A stretch of 64,000 bases of DNA from Chitinophagaceae bacterium (GCA_019752045.1 JAIEMP010000003.1:62001-126000), one strand, 5' to 3'; positions 53,338 to 61,736 are shown, numbered from the stretch's first letter. A program made the numbers and translations. Notes: a model not told the origin generated them from the letters alone.

Positions 53338-53895
53338 ATGAGCTTTCTGCCAAATAACATCTATCATGTTTATAACCGAAGTATAAACCAAGAAATACTT
53401 TTTAATGATGAGAAAGAATATTTGCGGTTTCTTGAAATGGTCAGAAAGCATTTGTCGCCCCACTGCGAAATACTTGGCTGGTGTTTGATGCCAAATCATT
53501 TTCATTTATTGATTTATACAAATGAACAAAGTGTTGAAATGAAAAAAGTAGGCGGGTTGCAATTGCAATTGATACAAAACGGCATTCGGATTTTATTGAG
53601 TAGTTATTCAAAATCATATAATTTTCATCATCAGCGAAAAGGCAATTTATTTCAGCAGAAAACAAAATATAAAGAAGTGTTGACCGATGGCCTTCAGGTT
53701 CTTCATTATATTCATCAAAACCCTTGGAAGGCAGGGATTGTTACAAAAATGGAAGACTGGGTTTTTTCTTCCTTCAATGATTTTGCAGGCTTTCGCAAAG
53801 GGACCTTATGTAATCTGCAATTGGCTATTCAATTGCTGGGTATTCAACAACAATCTTTTATAAAGAAAGTTATGCTTCTGTATCGAAAGATGTGA
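53338..53895 (+). CDS. REP-associated tyrosine transposase (RAYT, Y1/IS200-like)
   Basis: A 185-residue Y1-type transposase. IYHVYNRSINQEILFNDEKEYLRFL is the RAYT N-terminal block, and GWCLMPNHFHLLIYT holds the HUH metal-binding His pair. RKGNLFQQKTKYKEV and LHYIHQNPWKAGI contain the candidate catalytic tyrosine. RAYTs recognise and cut REP hairpins in single-stranded form. Here REP units flank the gene on both sides in opposite orientations, the layout expected of a resident RAYT with its own REPs. Confidence 0.92.
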   Translation: MSFLPNNIYHVYNRSINQEILFNDEKEYLRFLEMVRKHLSPHCEILGWCLMPNHFHLLIYTNEQSVEMKKVGGLQLQLIQNGIRILLSSYSKSYNFHHQRKGNLFQQKTKYKEVLTDGLQVLHYIHQNPWKAGIVTKMEDWVFSSFNDFAGFRKGTLCNLQLAIQLLGIQQQSFIKKVMLLYRKM

Positions 53896-53926
53896 TTATG
53901 AAATTGAATTTGGAAGAATGAGTGTG

Positions 53927-54034
53927 GATGGTGTGCAGTCACCCTTCGGGTGAGCAGACACCGGTTGAGAATTGTTGGTTGTTTGTAAGCATGAGGGTAT
54001 ATGGTGTACAGTCACCCTTCGGGTGAACAGACAC
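53927..54034. repeat. REP hairpins downstream of the RAYT gene (two units)
   Basis: Units at 53927-53962 and 54000-54034 share the form ATGGTGTnCAGTCACCC-TTC-GGGTGA, ending CAGACACC. In reverse they match the upstream units, so the gene is bracketed by inverted REPs. The second unit ends 5 bp before the gldA stop codon. Confidence 0.85.
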
Positions 54035-54038
54035 CAGG

Positions 54039-54932
54039 TTACGAAGTTAAACTCCTGAATACATCTTCCAGCGAACTGCTGTCACTTCTGATCGATAAAA
54101 TATTGAGATTCTTTTCTAATGAAATTGTCAATAATTGTTTTTTTAATTCTTCCGGATGATCCGTTTTAAATTTCCAGGTTGTTTGGTTGATGCGTATACC
54201 ATTTTGAATTTGATTGAAGATGGTTTCATCTACATCTTCTTTCAGTTCAAGTATCACTTCTCCCGCATGCACTTTTTTCAGCAAATGCGATAGCTGATCA
54301 TCCGCTACAATCGTTCCTTTGTTGATGATGATCACTCGATCACAAATCGCCTGTACTTCCTGCAGGATGTGTGATGAAAATAAAACCGTTTTGTTTTGCC
54401 CCAATTGTTTAATTACTTCACGTATTTCAATAATCTGGTTGGGATCAAGTCCGCTGGTTGGTTCATCCAAGATCAATACTTCCGGATCATGAATTAAAGC
54501 CGCCGCTAAACCAACACGTTGTTTATATCCTTTTGAAAGCTGACTGATTTTTTTATGTGCTTCAGGAGTTAACCCAACCTGCTCAATTGTTTTTTGGATG
54601 TTGTTTTTTGGATTTTGAATCTGGTGCACTTCTGCAACAAATTCTAAATACTCTCTCACATACATGTCGACATACAATGCATTGCTCTCGGGTAAGTAGC
54701 CGATTTTTTGTTTGCTGCTGATGGGATGTTCTTTCACATTCACATCACATACTTGCGCATTGCCTGATGTTGGTTGCAGATAGCCGGTAATCATTTTCAT
54801 GGTGGTACTCTTGCCTGCACCATTTGGTCCGAGAAAACCAACAATCTCACCTTTATTCACTTTAAATGAAATGCCGTTCACCGCTTTTTGCTCGCCGTAA
54901 ATTTTTACCAGGTTCTTTACCTCAATGGACAT
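54039..54932 (-). CDS. gldA: ABC transporter ATP-binding protein, GldA-like
   Basis: A 297-residue ATPase: Walker A GFLGPNGAGKSTTMKM (about 33-48), Q-loop GYLPESNALYVDMYVREYL, signature LSKGYKQRVGLAAALIHDP, Walker B EVLILDEPTSGLDPNQ and the switch His in LFSSHILQEV. The C-terminal domain (about 215-297) is GldA-like. GldA works with membrane proteins GldF and GldG in gliding motility; neither is encoded here, so a GldA role is likely but unproven. Confidence 0.85.
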   Translation of the reverse strand: MSIEVKNLVKIYGEQKAVNGISFKVNKGEIVGFLGPNGAGKSTTMKMITGYLQPTSGNAQVCDVNVKEHPISSKQKIGYLPESNALYVDMYVREYLEFVAEVHQIQNPKNNIQKTIEQVGLTPEAHKKISQLSKGYKQRVGLAAALIHDPEVLILDEPTSGLDPNQIIEIREVIKQLGQNKTVLFSSHILQEVQAICDRVIIINKGTIVADDQLSHLLKKVHAGEVILELKEDVDETIFNQIQNGIRINQTTWKFKTDHPEELKKQLLTISLEKNLNILSIRSDSSSLEDVFRSLTS

Positions 54933-54982
54933 GCTGCTGAGTTTGTGTCAAAAATAAATGAAAAACTGGAAGTACTTCTTGC

Positions 54983-56884
54983 TTAATGAATAAGCAATAC
55001 AGTTCCCTTTTGGTTATAAACTTTGTTGTTGCGTTTGTATTGAATGGTCCATGTATATAACCCCGTGGGGGCCTGTTGGTTGTTGATGTTGCCATTCCAT
55101 CCTGTAAGAACAGAGTTGGTACTGAAGACCATTTGCCCCCAACGGTTATAAATGTTGAATTTAAATTCATCCACCTGGAAAAAAGCTTTTGCAAAAAGCA
55201 CATCATTCAAACGGTCTTTGTTTGGAGTAAAAGCATTGGGCACAAAGATGATGTCGGCGCAATCTTTAAAATCAATCACAATATCATCAATTGCAACACC
55301 ACATGTATTACCCACTGCAACAGTATAAGTTCCTGCAGCAGTTACGCTGATGGTGGAATCGGTACTGTTGTTGCTCCACAAATAGGCTTCAGCTAATGGA
55401 TGAGTTGCAACAAGCGTTAGCGGCTCATTGAAACAAAGTGTGGTATCGTTTCCTAATGTAACAGATGGTGTAAAGTTTCTTGTGATGGTAAAGCTGTCTG
55501 TGCGTTTGCATACGCCATCACTTGTAAGCAGGGAATATGTTCTTGCATCAGACAGCATACGCAGCGGAGCTGTGCTTCCATCATTCCATAAATACATGGT
55601 TGCAAGAGGTTGCTGCGCATTAACAGCAAGGATTTCTGCATCGCATAGCAATGTATCTAAAGGAACAGTCCGTTGCAGTTGATTCGATCGAACAGCTACA
55701 GGAATTGAACCTGAGCTGTTGCATCCGCCATTTGTAATTATATCAACTGAATAAGTGCCGCCATCGGTAACTGCTGCATTCAGCAACTGTAAGGTATCGT
55801 TATCAATCGAAAAATTCATTGCGCCCTTTCTCCATGCATATTGCAACGCACTTGTTGTTGTAGATATACGCAGTGTATCTCTTTCACATACCGGCTGATT
55901 GCTCTGCAACACAGGAGTAACCGGTGCAAATACTGTAAGTGGTATTAACGGAGAAACGGCTCTGCAATTGGTTGAATTGATATTGCCGCTTTCGGCCACC
56001 AGTAAACGATAACTGCCGCTGTTATTTACCTGTGCATTATTGATGGTATAGTTGGGTGTTATTGCAGCTGGTATATCAGCCCAACCCGTTCCGTTGTTGA
56101 ATTGCCATTGATACGTTGGGTTGAGATAAAAACCACTTGCTGCATTTCCTGCAAATGATACAGAGGTACCTGTGCAGGTGGTATTGTTGTTTTGATAAGT
56201 GCCCGTTACAACCGGATTGATGGCTGGTCCGCAAAGAGTAAATTCAATATCATCTAAACAAAGATCATTGCCTTGTCCGCCGGGTTGATTGTTAAAGATG
56301 CGGAGTATGACAGAATTCTCTCCGGCAGGCAATGAAAAATTAAATCCGTATTGTGTCCATGTAAAAGAACTGAAACGGGGAATGGCGGGTGTAATAAAAT
56401 TTGCAAGCACTGTTCCTGAAACAGCACTGCTGATTTCAAAACGAAGCACAGGATCCAATGGATCGTTTGATCCAAGTCTGATGAGGTTGGCAGCCCATGC
56501 AGAAAAATAAAGTTGTGAACCCGAGCAGAGATTTGAAACTCTGGTTTCATAAAATTTACCGGCTGTAAAATCGGCATTTACAATCATCATGTTTCCTCCG
56601 CTTCGGTCGGTGCCAACATGCCAGGAAGGATATTGTGAATTACCCGTAGCAATATCTGCTGTTGTTTTACGGATACCGTATTCGCCATCATTAATTAAAC
56701 CAAGCGAATCAAATGAATAGGTTGTAATGCCGGGAGCAAGACGGGTGCCTGTTAAAGGCGTAGCAGGAGACCCGCCAAAATTTTCAGCAAATAACACATT
56801 GCCGGAGCATTGTGCCTTACCGGTGATGTTAAACAGAAGCAAGCAACTGAGAGCGCTACAGAAAGTAATAACGAATTTCTTCAT
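54983..56884 (-). CDS. Large secreted protein with T9SS type B sorting domain
   Basis: A 633-residue protein with a signal peptide (MKKFVITFCSALSCLLLFNITGKAQ). An N-terminal lectin- or jelly-roll-like part (about 25-225) ends in LCLDDIEFTLCG, followed by three or so Ig-like repeats with PVVTGTYQNNNTTCTGTSVSF. The gliding-motility C-terminal domain (CHU_C type B) FVPNAFTPNKDRLNDVL...FNIYNRWGQMVFST ends the protein. It should be exported by the type IX secretion system to the surface. It lies downstream of a small gene and upstream of gldA. Confidence 0.92.
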   Translation of the reverse strand: MKKFVITFCSALSCLLLFNITGKAQCSGNVLFAENFGGSPATPLTGTRLAPGITTYSFDSLGLINDGEYGIRKTTADIATGNSQYPSWHVGTDRSGGNMMIVNADFTAGKFYETRVSNLCSGSQLYFSAWAANLIRLGSNDPLDPVLRFEISSAVSGTVLANFITPAIPRFSSFTWTQYGFNFSLPAGENSVILRIFNNQPGGQGNDLCLDDIEFTLCGPAINPVVTGTYQNNNTTCTGTSVSFAGNAASGFYLNPTYQWQFNNGTGWADIPAAITPNYTINNAQVNNSGSYRLLVAESGNINSTNCRAVSPLIPLTVFAPVTPVLQSNQPVCERDTLRISTTTSALQYAWRKGAMNFSIDNDTLQLLNAAVTDGGTYSVDIITNGGCNSSGSIPVAVRSNQLQRTVPLDTLLCDAEILAVNAQQPLATMYLWNDGSTAPLRMLSDARTYSLLTSDGVCKRTDSFTITRNFTPSVTLGNDTTLCFNEPLTLVATHPLAEAYLWSNNSTDSTISVTAAGTYTVAVGNTCGVAIDDIVIDFKDCADIIFVPNAFTPNKDRLNDVLFAKAFFQVDEFKFNIYNRWGQMVFSTNSVLTGWNGNINNQQAPTGLYTWTIQYKRNNKVYNQKGTVLLIH

Positions 56885-56927
56885 TGGTTTATAAACGGCT
56901 CTAAAAATAGTGATTAAACCAAATCAA

Positions 56928-56953
56928 AAGCCCCTGTTGAAAAACAGGGGCTT
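56928..56953 (-). terminator. Terminator after the DUF6814 gene
   Basis: AAGCCCCTGTT (56928-56938) pairs with AACAGGGGCTT (56943-56953). The minus-strand tail begins TTGATTT. It separates the T9SS protein gene from the small membrane protein gene upstream. Confidence 0.6.
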
Positions 56954-57070
56954 GATAAAAAACCAACCATATGAACAGACATCGAACGAATCAATAGGGA
57001 ATGATTTCAGTTCTTTCATTAAAAAAGACCATGCCCGATTAGGTTTCGCTGCTTAGCCTGTGTTATTTTT

Positions 57071-57316
57071 TCAGTCTGTTAACTCTTCTGAGCTTTCTGG
57101 TAAATGATCATATTCCCCTTTAAAAGCGTAGTACCCGAAAATCATCATGCCGATTGCAATTGGAATAAATACCCCCACAAATACAGCCCATTGAATTTTG
57201 GTGTCGATGTTTGGTTTGGCTGCAATTTCCTGCACGGCAGTTTTTATGAGATAAAAAGCAGCCAGCGGACCAATGACTATCCAGATGATGCCTGCTAATC
57301 GTTTTATTTTATTCAT
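57071..57316 (-). CDS. Small DUF6814-type membrane protein
   Basis: An 81-residue protein with two membrane helices (LAGIIWIVIGPLAAFYLIKTA and WAVFVGVFIPIAIGMMIFGYYAF) and an acidic tail. It resembles DUF6814 proteins that accompany metabolite:proton MFS transporters. It lies about 150 bp downstream of the MFS gene, with a repeat between them, so a shared function is possible. Confidence 0.75.
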   Translation of the reverse strand: MNKIKRLAGIIWIVIGPLAAFYLIKTAVQEIAAKPNIDTKIQWAVFVGVFIPIAIGMMIFGYYAFKGEYDHLPESSEELTD

Positions 57317-57392
57317 GGTATTTATTTATAGTTGAATATTTCAATATCGATGATATGTCAGTATTTAAGTTCATTTAATAGTTTAATGTTTG

Positions 57393-57470
57393 GCCTCCCT
57401 CTCATTGCCTGTCCCGATACTTTCGGGAGAGAGGGATTGAGCCTGCCTGCCGGTAGGCAGGGGTGAGGCT
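57393..57470. repeat. GC-rich palindromic repeat ending at the MFS stop codon
   Basis: A 78-bp element with two hairpins: CCCGATACTTTCGGG (about 57413-57427) and CCTGCCTGCCGGTAGGCAGG (57442-57461), bounded by GCCTCCCTCTC on one side and GGTGAGGC on the other. On the minus strand the MFS stop TAG (57469-57471) directly abuts it. It resembles the GC-rich elements in metH and acs in general form. Confidence 0.7.
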
Positions 57471-59007
57471 AATCGTTAACGTTTGGATCAATTTTATTGC
57501 TGATGTATAAAGTGCCAATGATCATACAAAGAACAGCAATGATGATGGGGTACCAAAGCCCTACCAACAGATCGCCAGTATAAATGGTGGTGAGCAAAGT
57601 GGCAATGAAGGGTGTTAGTCCACCAAACACACCATTGCCGATATGATAAGGTAAACTCATAGATGTGTAGCGTATTTTGGTTGGAAACAGTTCAACCAGA
57701 AAAGCCGCAATGGGTCCATACACCATGGTTACAAAAACAATCATGATCCAGACCAGAAATATGAATTTGATGTATTTCTCTAATCCCAGTTTTTTGTTGA
57801 TGTAGGTTGGATTTGCATCCTTCACATACATATTTTGCATTGCAATCACCTGTATTGTATCTGTTTCAACTTTTGTAAAGCTGGTTCCGTAATGATTTTT
57901 GTATTGTGTTGTAATTTGTTTTAACTGCAGATTGTTATTGTTTGAAATTGTTGTATCAGATTGTATCAGGATTAAATCCTGTTTCACCCATTCCTTTGCA
58001 TCAGTGTCTTTAACAAACACTGCAAACAAGGGGCGATAGAATAAAATACCTGCCAGCATGCCTGCCATCATGATCCATTTCCTGCCGATCTTATCACTCA
58101 GGCTTCCAAACACAACAAAGAATGGTGTTGCAAATACAATGGCCCATAACACAATCATTCTGCTCTGATCAAAATCTAAACGACATTGATTTTCTAAAAA
58201 GCTTTGTACATAAAACTGGCCGGTGTACCAGATTACGCCTTGCCCCATGGTAGCACCAAACAATGCCAGCAATACCATTTTTAAATTGGCTTTATGTCCA
58301 AAACTTTCTTTTAAAGGATTTACAGAAACATTTCCTTCTTTTTTTAATTTTTCAAACAGGGGCGATTCGTTCATCTTTAATCGGATGTAGATTGAAACTA
58401 CTACCAACAGTATAGAAACAAGAAAAGGAATACGCCATCCCCAATCGTTAAACTTTGCAATGGATTTGGTCAAATCGGCATCCAGATTATGACGGGTTAA
58501 TAAGATAACGCCCAAGGAAACGAATAAGCCGAGTGTTGCAGTGGTTTGTATCCATGATGTATAAAAACCCCTTTTGTTTGCAGGTGCATGTTCGGCTACA
58601 TAAGTTGCAGCACCACCATATTCGCCACCCAATGCCAAACCTTGTAACAGACGTAAGACTAAAACAATAATGGGAGCAGCAAAGCCAATGCTTTCGTAAC
58701 TGGGAACCAAACCAATACCAAATGTTGCGCCACCCATAATCATGAGCGTTAGCAGAAAGGTATGTTTGCGGCCAATAAGATCACCTAAACGTCCAAACAC
58801 CAGCGCACCAAACGGACGAACAATAAAACCTGCTGCAAATGTTGCCAACGTACTCAGCAATGCTGCGGTTGGATTTGTTTTTGGAAAAAACTGACTGGCA
58901 ATAACAGTTGCAAGACTTCCGAAAATATAAAAGTCGTACCATTCAATTAAAGTACCCAGCGATGAAGCACCGATCACTTTCCAGATGCCTTTGTTGTTTT
59001 GGTTCAT
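57469..59007 (-). CDS. MFS metabolite:proton symporter
   Basis: A 512-residue transporter of the metabolite:H+ symporter type: WYDFYIFGSLATVIASQFFP, RPFGALVFGRLGDLIGRKHTF, LQGLALGGEYGGAATYVAEHAPANKRG, and a second half with GSLSDKIGRKWIMM. It has an unusual soluble segment of about 75 residues (VKDTDAKEWVKQDLIL to KKLGLEKY) before the last helices, longer than in ProP- or ShiA-type members. It is divergent from acs with 117 bp between the starts, hinting at uptake of a carboxylate used by Acs. Confidence 0.9.
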   Translation of the reverse strand: MNQNNKGIWKVIGASSLGTLIEWYDFYIFGSLATVIASQFFPKTNPTAALLSTLATFAAGFIVRPFGALVFGRLGDLIGRKHTFLLTLMIMGGATFGIGLVPSYESIGFAAPIIVLVLRLLQGLALGGEYGGAATYVAEHAPANKRGFYTSWIQTTATLGLFVSLGVILLTRHNLDADLTKSIAKFNDWGWRIPFLVSILLVVVSIYIRLKMNESPLFEKLKKEGNVSVNPLKESFGHKANLKMVLLALFGATMGQGVIWYTGQFYVQSFLENQCRLDFDQSRMIVLWAIVFATPFFVVFGSLSDKIGRKWIMMAGMLAGILFYRPLFAVFVKDTDAKEWVKQDLILIQSDTTISNNNNLQLKQITTQYKNHYGTSFTKVETDTIQVIAMQNMYVKDANPTYINKKLGLEKYIKFIFLVWIMIVFVTMVYGPIAAFLVELFPTKIRYTSMSLPYHIGNGVFGGLTPFIATLLTTIYTGDLLVGLWYPIIIAVLCMIIGTLYISNKIDPNVND

Positions 59008-59124
59008 GTACTGAAATTAATGAAATGCAGGTTTCGTTTTACTTTTCGGTTACGCAAACGTTTACAAACAGTCTGTAGTTTATTTTGATTTAACTTGTGA
59101 GCTCAATTTTATTAATTGTTTGCT

Positions 59125-61650
59125 ATGAGTTATCCTTATCAAATTACTTCGCTTGAACAATACCACGACGATTATAAAAAAAGTGTAGACGATCCCGAAG
59201 CTTTCTGGGGAAATATTGCTCAACATTTTCATTGGAGAAAAAAATGGGATAAGGTGTTGGAGTGGAATTTTAAAGAACCAAAAATAGAATGGTTTAAAGG
59301 GGGCAAGCTCAATATCACGGAGAATTGTATTGACCGTCATTTAGAAAAGCTGGGCGATCAGCCTGCTATTATCTGGGAACCCAATCATCCTGATGAACGT
59401 GTTCGTGTTGTTACTTACAGTCGTTTGCATAAACGTGTTTGTCAGTTTGCGCAAGTGCTCATCAACAATGGAGTAAAGAAAGGTGATCGTGTTTGTATTT
59501 ATATGGGCATGGTACCTGAGTTGGCGTATGCAGTTTTGGGATGTGCAAGAATAGGTGCTATACACAGTGTAATCTTTGGTGGCTTCAGTGCACAAAGTAT
59601 TGCTGATCGTTTAAATGATGCACAAGCCGAATTTATTGTTACATGTGATGGTGCTTATCGAGGAGAAAAAACAATTCCGTTAAAAAGTGTGATTGATGAT
59701 GCACTCATCGGCAACAAAACAGTAAAGAAAGTAATTGTTTATACCAGAACAAGAACACCTGTATCAATGCTCAAAGGAAGAGATGTGTGGTGGGAAGATG
59801 AGATGGAAAAAGTAGAAGAGGCCCATCCCGACCTTCCCAGAGGGAAGGCCATCCAAACACAGCCCTTGCCTGATAGAAATATTGCAAATGATAAAACTGA
59901 TTTGATAAGTGAGGCTTTGCAGCGAAGCGAAGCCCCTCCTTTGGAGGCCCGCCCGGATGAATCGGTCGGACGGGGGTTTGGGGAGGCTGCAGAAATGGAT
60001 GCAGAAGATCCATTATTTATTTTATATACCAGTGGTTCAACAGGCAAACCAAAAGGTGTGGTGCATAGTTGTGCCGGTTATATGATCTGGACAACATACA
60101 CATTCGTCAACACCTTTCAATACAACCCCGGTGATATTCATTTTTGTACGGCCGATATTGGATGGATCACCGGGCACAGTTATATTCTATATGGTCCGTT
60201 AAGTGCCGGTGCAACATCGGTTATGTTTGAAGGTATTCCTACATGGCCCGATGCCGGGCGTTTCTGGGATATTATTGATAAACACAAGGTGAATATTCTT
60301 TACACTGCACCAACAGCCATTCGCAGTTTAATGGGTTTTGGTTTAGATCCATTGAAAGGAAAAGATTTGTCTTCGTTAAAAATATTAGGCACTGTTGGTG
60401 AACCTATCAATGAAGAAGCATGGCATTGGTACGATGAGCATATTGGAAAAAAGAAATGCCCCATTGTTGACACCTGGTGGCAAACAGAAACAGGTGGCTG
60501 TCTCATCAGTAATCTGGCTGGTGTAACACCAGCAAAACCAAGCTGGGCTACCTTACCTATGCCGGGTGTGCAACCGGTTTTGGTTGATGAGAATGGGAAA
60601 GAAGTTGCCCCCTCTAACTCCCCCAACGGGGGAGAAGCCCACAGCACAGAGGCAGACTTCTTTGAAGAGGCTGATAAATTATTATATCCACTTTTGAAAG
60701 AGTTCGTAAAAACAAATCGTGGCAATCCTACTGAAGCTGAAAAAGTTTTATGGGATCAACTAAAGGGAAATCAACTAAAGAATTTTGCATTCAGAAGACA
60801 ACATATCATTGGCAGTTACATTACTGATTTTGTATGCCTGGCAAAAAAACTAGTGATTGAAGTTGATGGACTAATTCATCAGCTACCTGAAAATAAAATT
60901 ACCGATGAGCAAAGAACTCTTTGGTTAAATGAAAAAGGATATACAGTTATAAGATTCACAAATGAAGAGGTATTGCATAATCTTGAAATTGTATTGTTGA
61001 ATATTGAACAGAAACTTGAAGAGTTGCCTTTTGCTGAAAAGAAAAACTACAGCAGGGAAGCCTCCCCTGTTGGGGGAGGTTTGGTGGGGGCAGGAAATCT
61101 TTGCATCAAAGCACCATGGCCCGGCATGTTACGTACAACATGGGGCGATCATGAACGTTGCCGCACCAATTATTTTGCAACCTATGAAAATTTATATTTC
61201 ACAGGTGATGGTGCATTGAAAGATGAAAATGGTTTTTATCGTATTACAGGAAGGGTAGATGATGTGTTGAATGTAAGCGGTCATCGAATAGGAACGGCAG
61301 AAGTAGAGAATGCCATTAACATGCATGCGGGTGTAGTTGAAAGTGCTGTAGTTGGTTATCCGCACGACATAAAAGGACAAGGCATTTATGCGTATGTCAT
61401 TTACGGACACATGCATGGCGATGAAGAACTCACCAGAAAAGATATTCTGCAAACCGTTACCCGTGTAATTGGTGCCATTGCAAAACCAGATAAAATTCAA
61501 TTTGTAAAAGGCTTACCAAAAACAAGAAGCGGAAAGATTATGCGACGCATACTGCGAAAAATTGCAGAAGGTGAAATTGAAAATCTTGGAGATACATCTA
61601 CTTTACTTGATCCGGGAGTAGTAGAAGAAATTAAAAACGGAAAATTATAA
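59125..61650 (+). CDS. acs: Acetyl-CoA synthetase with two in-frame insertions, one encoding a DUF559 nuclease domain
   Basis: An 841-residue Acs; without the inserts about 623 residues, close to normal. Acs activates acetate to acetyl-AMP then acetyl-CoA. Canonical parts: QITSLEQYHDDYKKSVDDPEAFW, the P-loop YTSGSTGKPKGVVHS, DTWWQTETGG and TRSGKIMRRILRK with the regulatory Lys. Insert 1 (residues 233-288) precedes the P-loop and is repeat-derived. Insert 2 (495-656) carries a DUF559 domain (about 520-640) with TEAEKVLW, FRRQH, TDFVC (Asp568) and VIEVDG (Glu579, Asp581). Both lie at variable surface loops of the family, so activity may survive. The ATG at 59125 gives the normal N-terminus. Confidence 0.93.
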   Translation: MSYPYQITSLEQYHDDYKKSVDDPEAFWGNIAQHFHWRKKWDKVLEWNFKEPKIEWFKGGKLNITENCIDRHLEKLGDQPAIIWEPNHPDERVRVVTYSRLHKRVCQFAQVLINNGVKKGDRVCIYMGMVPELAYAVLGCARIGAIHSVIFGGFSAQSIADRLNDAQAEFIVTCDGAYRGEKTIPLKSVIDDALIGNKTVKKVIVYTRTRTPVSMLKGRDVWWEDEMEKVEEAHPDLPRGKAIQTQPLPDRNIANDKTDLISEALQRSEAPPLEARPDESVGRGFGEAAEMDAEDPLFILYTSGSTGKPKGVVHSCAGYMIWTTYTFVNTFQYNPGDIHFCTADIGWITGHSYILYGPLSAGATSVMFEGIPTWPDAGRFWDIIDKHKVNILYTAPTAIRSLMGFGLDPLKGKDLSSLKILGTVGEPINEEAWHWYDEHIGKKKCPIVDTWWQTETGGCLISNLAGVTPAKPSWATLPMPGVQPVLVDENGKEVAPSNSPNGGEAHSTEADFFEEADKLLYPLLKEFVKTNRGNPTEAEKVLWDQLKGNQLKNFAFRRQHIIGSYITDFVCLAKKLVIEVDGLIHQLPENKITDEQRTLWLNEKGYTVIRFTNEEVLHNLEIVLLNIEQKLEELPFAEKKNYSREASPVGGGLVGAGNLCIKAPWPGMLRTTWGDHERCRTNYFATYENLYFTGDGALKDENGFYRITGRVDDVLNVSGHRIGTAEVENAINMHAGVVESAVVGYPHDIKGQGIYAYVIYGHMHGDEELTRKDILQTVTRVIGAIAKPDKIQFVKGLPKTRSGKIMRRILRKIAEGEIENLGDTSTLLDPGVVEEIKNGKL
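59821..59988. repeat. In-frame repeat-derived insert 1 in acs
   Basis: 168 bp (56 codons) without counterpart in normal Acs, between KVEE and AAEMDAED. The left part has TTCCC-AGA-GGGAA (around 59833-59845). The right part has CCTCC-TTT-GGAGG (about 59935-59947), then CCCGCCCGGATGAATCGG with GACGGG, and GGTTTGGGGAGGC. The sequence at 59948-59974 reappears at the tRNA-Arg gene (33634-33661). Confidence 0.85.
60606..61092. mobile_element. Palindrome-bounded DUF559 nuclease element inserted in frame in acs
   Basis: 487 bp with terminal inverted repeats. The left end is TGCCCCCTCTAACTCCCCC-AACGGGGGAG-AAGCC (60606-60639). The right end in reverse is TGCCCCCACCAAACCTCCCC with CAACAGGGGAGGCTTCC (to 61092). 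Each end is itself a hairpin (CTCCCCCAACGGGGGAG; CTCCCCCAACAGGGGAG). The interior codes for a Vsr-like PD-(D/E)XK domain in the Acs frame, with no stop. Net insertion is 162 codons. Confidence 0.85.
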
Positions 61651-61653
61651 AAG

Positions 61654-61680
61654 AAAGCCCCCGATTACCGGGGGCTTTTC
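61654..61680 (+). terminator. Terminator after acs
   Basis: AAAGCCCCCG (61654-61663) and CGGGGGCTTT (61669-61678) pair around ATTAC, followed by TCTT. It starts just after the stop codon. Confidence 0.85.
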
Positions 61681-61736
61681 TTACACGTGGATTTTGGGTA
61701 AAAGCACAGCGCAAGCTTTTATCATTCATTCAATAA

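Noticed and set aside
53137-54034. CRISPR-like spaced repeats around 53.1-54.0 kb
   Set aside because: The units are imperfect hairpins of varied spacing that flip orientation around a transposase gene; they are REPs.
60606-61092. Intein in acs
   Set aside because: No N-terminal Cys/Ser splice residue, no HN dipeptide at the downstream junction and no Hint-domain motifs; the DUF559 domain and palindromic ends point to another kind of element.
59125-61650. acs as a pseudogene broken by insertions
   Set aside because: Both inserts are multiples of three (168 and 486 bp) with no stop, all catalytic motifs of Acs remain, and the terminal region is intact, so it is annotated as a full coding gene.
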